This document shows, in pieces, positions 5,864 through 6,057 of a stretch of 6,057 nt of DNA. The stretch is from positions 1 to 6,057 of the forward strand of contig RHCK01000109.1 in assembly GCA_010030605.1 (NCBI GenBank), in the 5' to 3' direction. A model generated the notes under the pieces. That model did not search any database. It saw nothing but the letters and a program-made list of their open reading frames with translations, and was not told the DNA's origin. A program made the translations under genes and the position numbers. The first letter of the stretch is position 1. Each line of letters opens with the position of its first letter. Origin of the DNA: Acidimicrobiia bacterium. Lineage in GTDB: Bacteria; Actinomycetota; Acidimicrobiia; Acidimicrobiales; Ilumatobacteraceae.

Positions 5864-6057
5864 GTGAACGGAACCCCGTACTCGCCTCCCAGCATGAAGC
5901 GGTGGGAGAGGTGGGTGGTTCGCCTTCTGGCCGGGCCGGTGCACCGCTTTCGAGACCTGGTTTTCGTCGCCGGCGCGATCGGTCCGAACACGGTCCGGGG
6001 AAAGCGTTTCGGCCGTTTCGGGAACAACAGTGTCATCTGCTTTCCCGCCAATTCCAT
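5864..6057 (+). CDS. N-terminal part of a probable hexapeptide-repeat acyltransferase (3' end outside window)
   Basis: An open frame from GTG 5864 to the right edge encodes 64 residues and has no stop. It begins with a basic, Trp-containing stretch (MKRWERWVVRLL, 11-22) and then HRFRDLVFVAGAIGPNTV, followed by KRFGRFGNNSVICFPANS (47-64). From memory, this resembles the lead-in to left-handed beta-helix O-acyl/acetyltransferases, in which a GxxSxIxFPxGTI-like segment is followed by hexapeptide turns such as IGxGTxIG. Only the lead-in is present, so the catalytic His and the repeats cannot be checked. The GTG is chosen from the TAGCCT box 7 nt upstream; an ATG at 5894 is an alternative. The gene is divergent from panB, with 151 nt between starts. 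That this is a real gene is likely; the family call is tentative. Confidence 0.6.
   Translation, partial: MNGTPYSPPSMKRWERWVVRLLAGPVHRFRDLVFVAGAIGPNTVRGKRFGRFGNNSVICFPANS

Noticed and set aside
5713..6057. N-terminal extension of PanB by 115 residues
   Set aside because: PanB homology starts at the ATG at 5712 with a plausible ribosome site, and the extension covers promoter-like sequence and the divergent gene; it is only the absence of a stop codon.
1..6057. CRISPR array, tRNA/rRNA, insertion sequence, integrase or toxin-antitoxin genes
   Set aside because: I looked for repeated spacers, tRNA-like cloverleafs, terminal inverted repeats and transposase motifs in all frames and saw none; the dense run of metabolic genes leaves little room for them.

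Overview
The window is a compact, moderately high-G+C chromosomal segment with housekeeping and small-molecule metabolism genes and almost no intergenic space. Protein style (an actinobacterial-type FAD oxidoreductase tail, a divergent ProA-like enzyme, a GCGRTDL-type MBL hydrolase) and three gene starts sitting 6-7 nt after a TANNNT box (the leaderless pattern) suggest an actinobacterium, possibly Acidimicrobiia. That assignment is inference from memory of families, not a search.

Layout, left to right. A TauE/SafE membrane exporter (+), cut by the left edge, ends at 483 and converges 4 nt from an MBL-fold hydrolase of the persulfide dioxygenase/glyoxalase II group (-, 488-1213). A divergent 71-nt gap follows, then a ProA-like aldehyde dehydrogenase with an unusual N-terminal extension (+, 1285-2757). 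It converges, 10 nt apart, on a leftward three-gene unit: panB (5712-4897), panC (4894-4144) and a FAD-dependent DAO-fold oxidoreductase (4147-2768). After a 151-nt divergent promoter region, the start of a hexapeptide-repeat acyltransferase-like gene (+, 5864 onward) runs off the right edge.

The most notable point is panC. Its N-terminal part (67 residues, with the nucleotide-binding His motif and FVNPKQF) and its C-terminal part (183 residues, with the RPGHFDGV, KDFQQ and SSRN motifs) are both well conserved. They lie in different reading frames, and about 30 family residues that should connect them are absent. This is an internal deletion of 3n+2 nt (about 89 or 92 nt), so as written the gene cannot make a full pantothenate synthetase. 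PanB and the downstream oxidoreductase are intact.

I see no CRISPR array, tRNA, rRNA, insertion sequence or phage gene, and no convincing new multi-gene system. The interest lies in the panC lesion, the oxidoreductase coupled to the pantothenate genes, the divergent ProA, and the leaderless-type starts.
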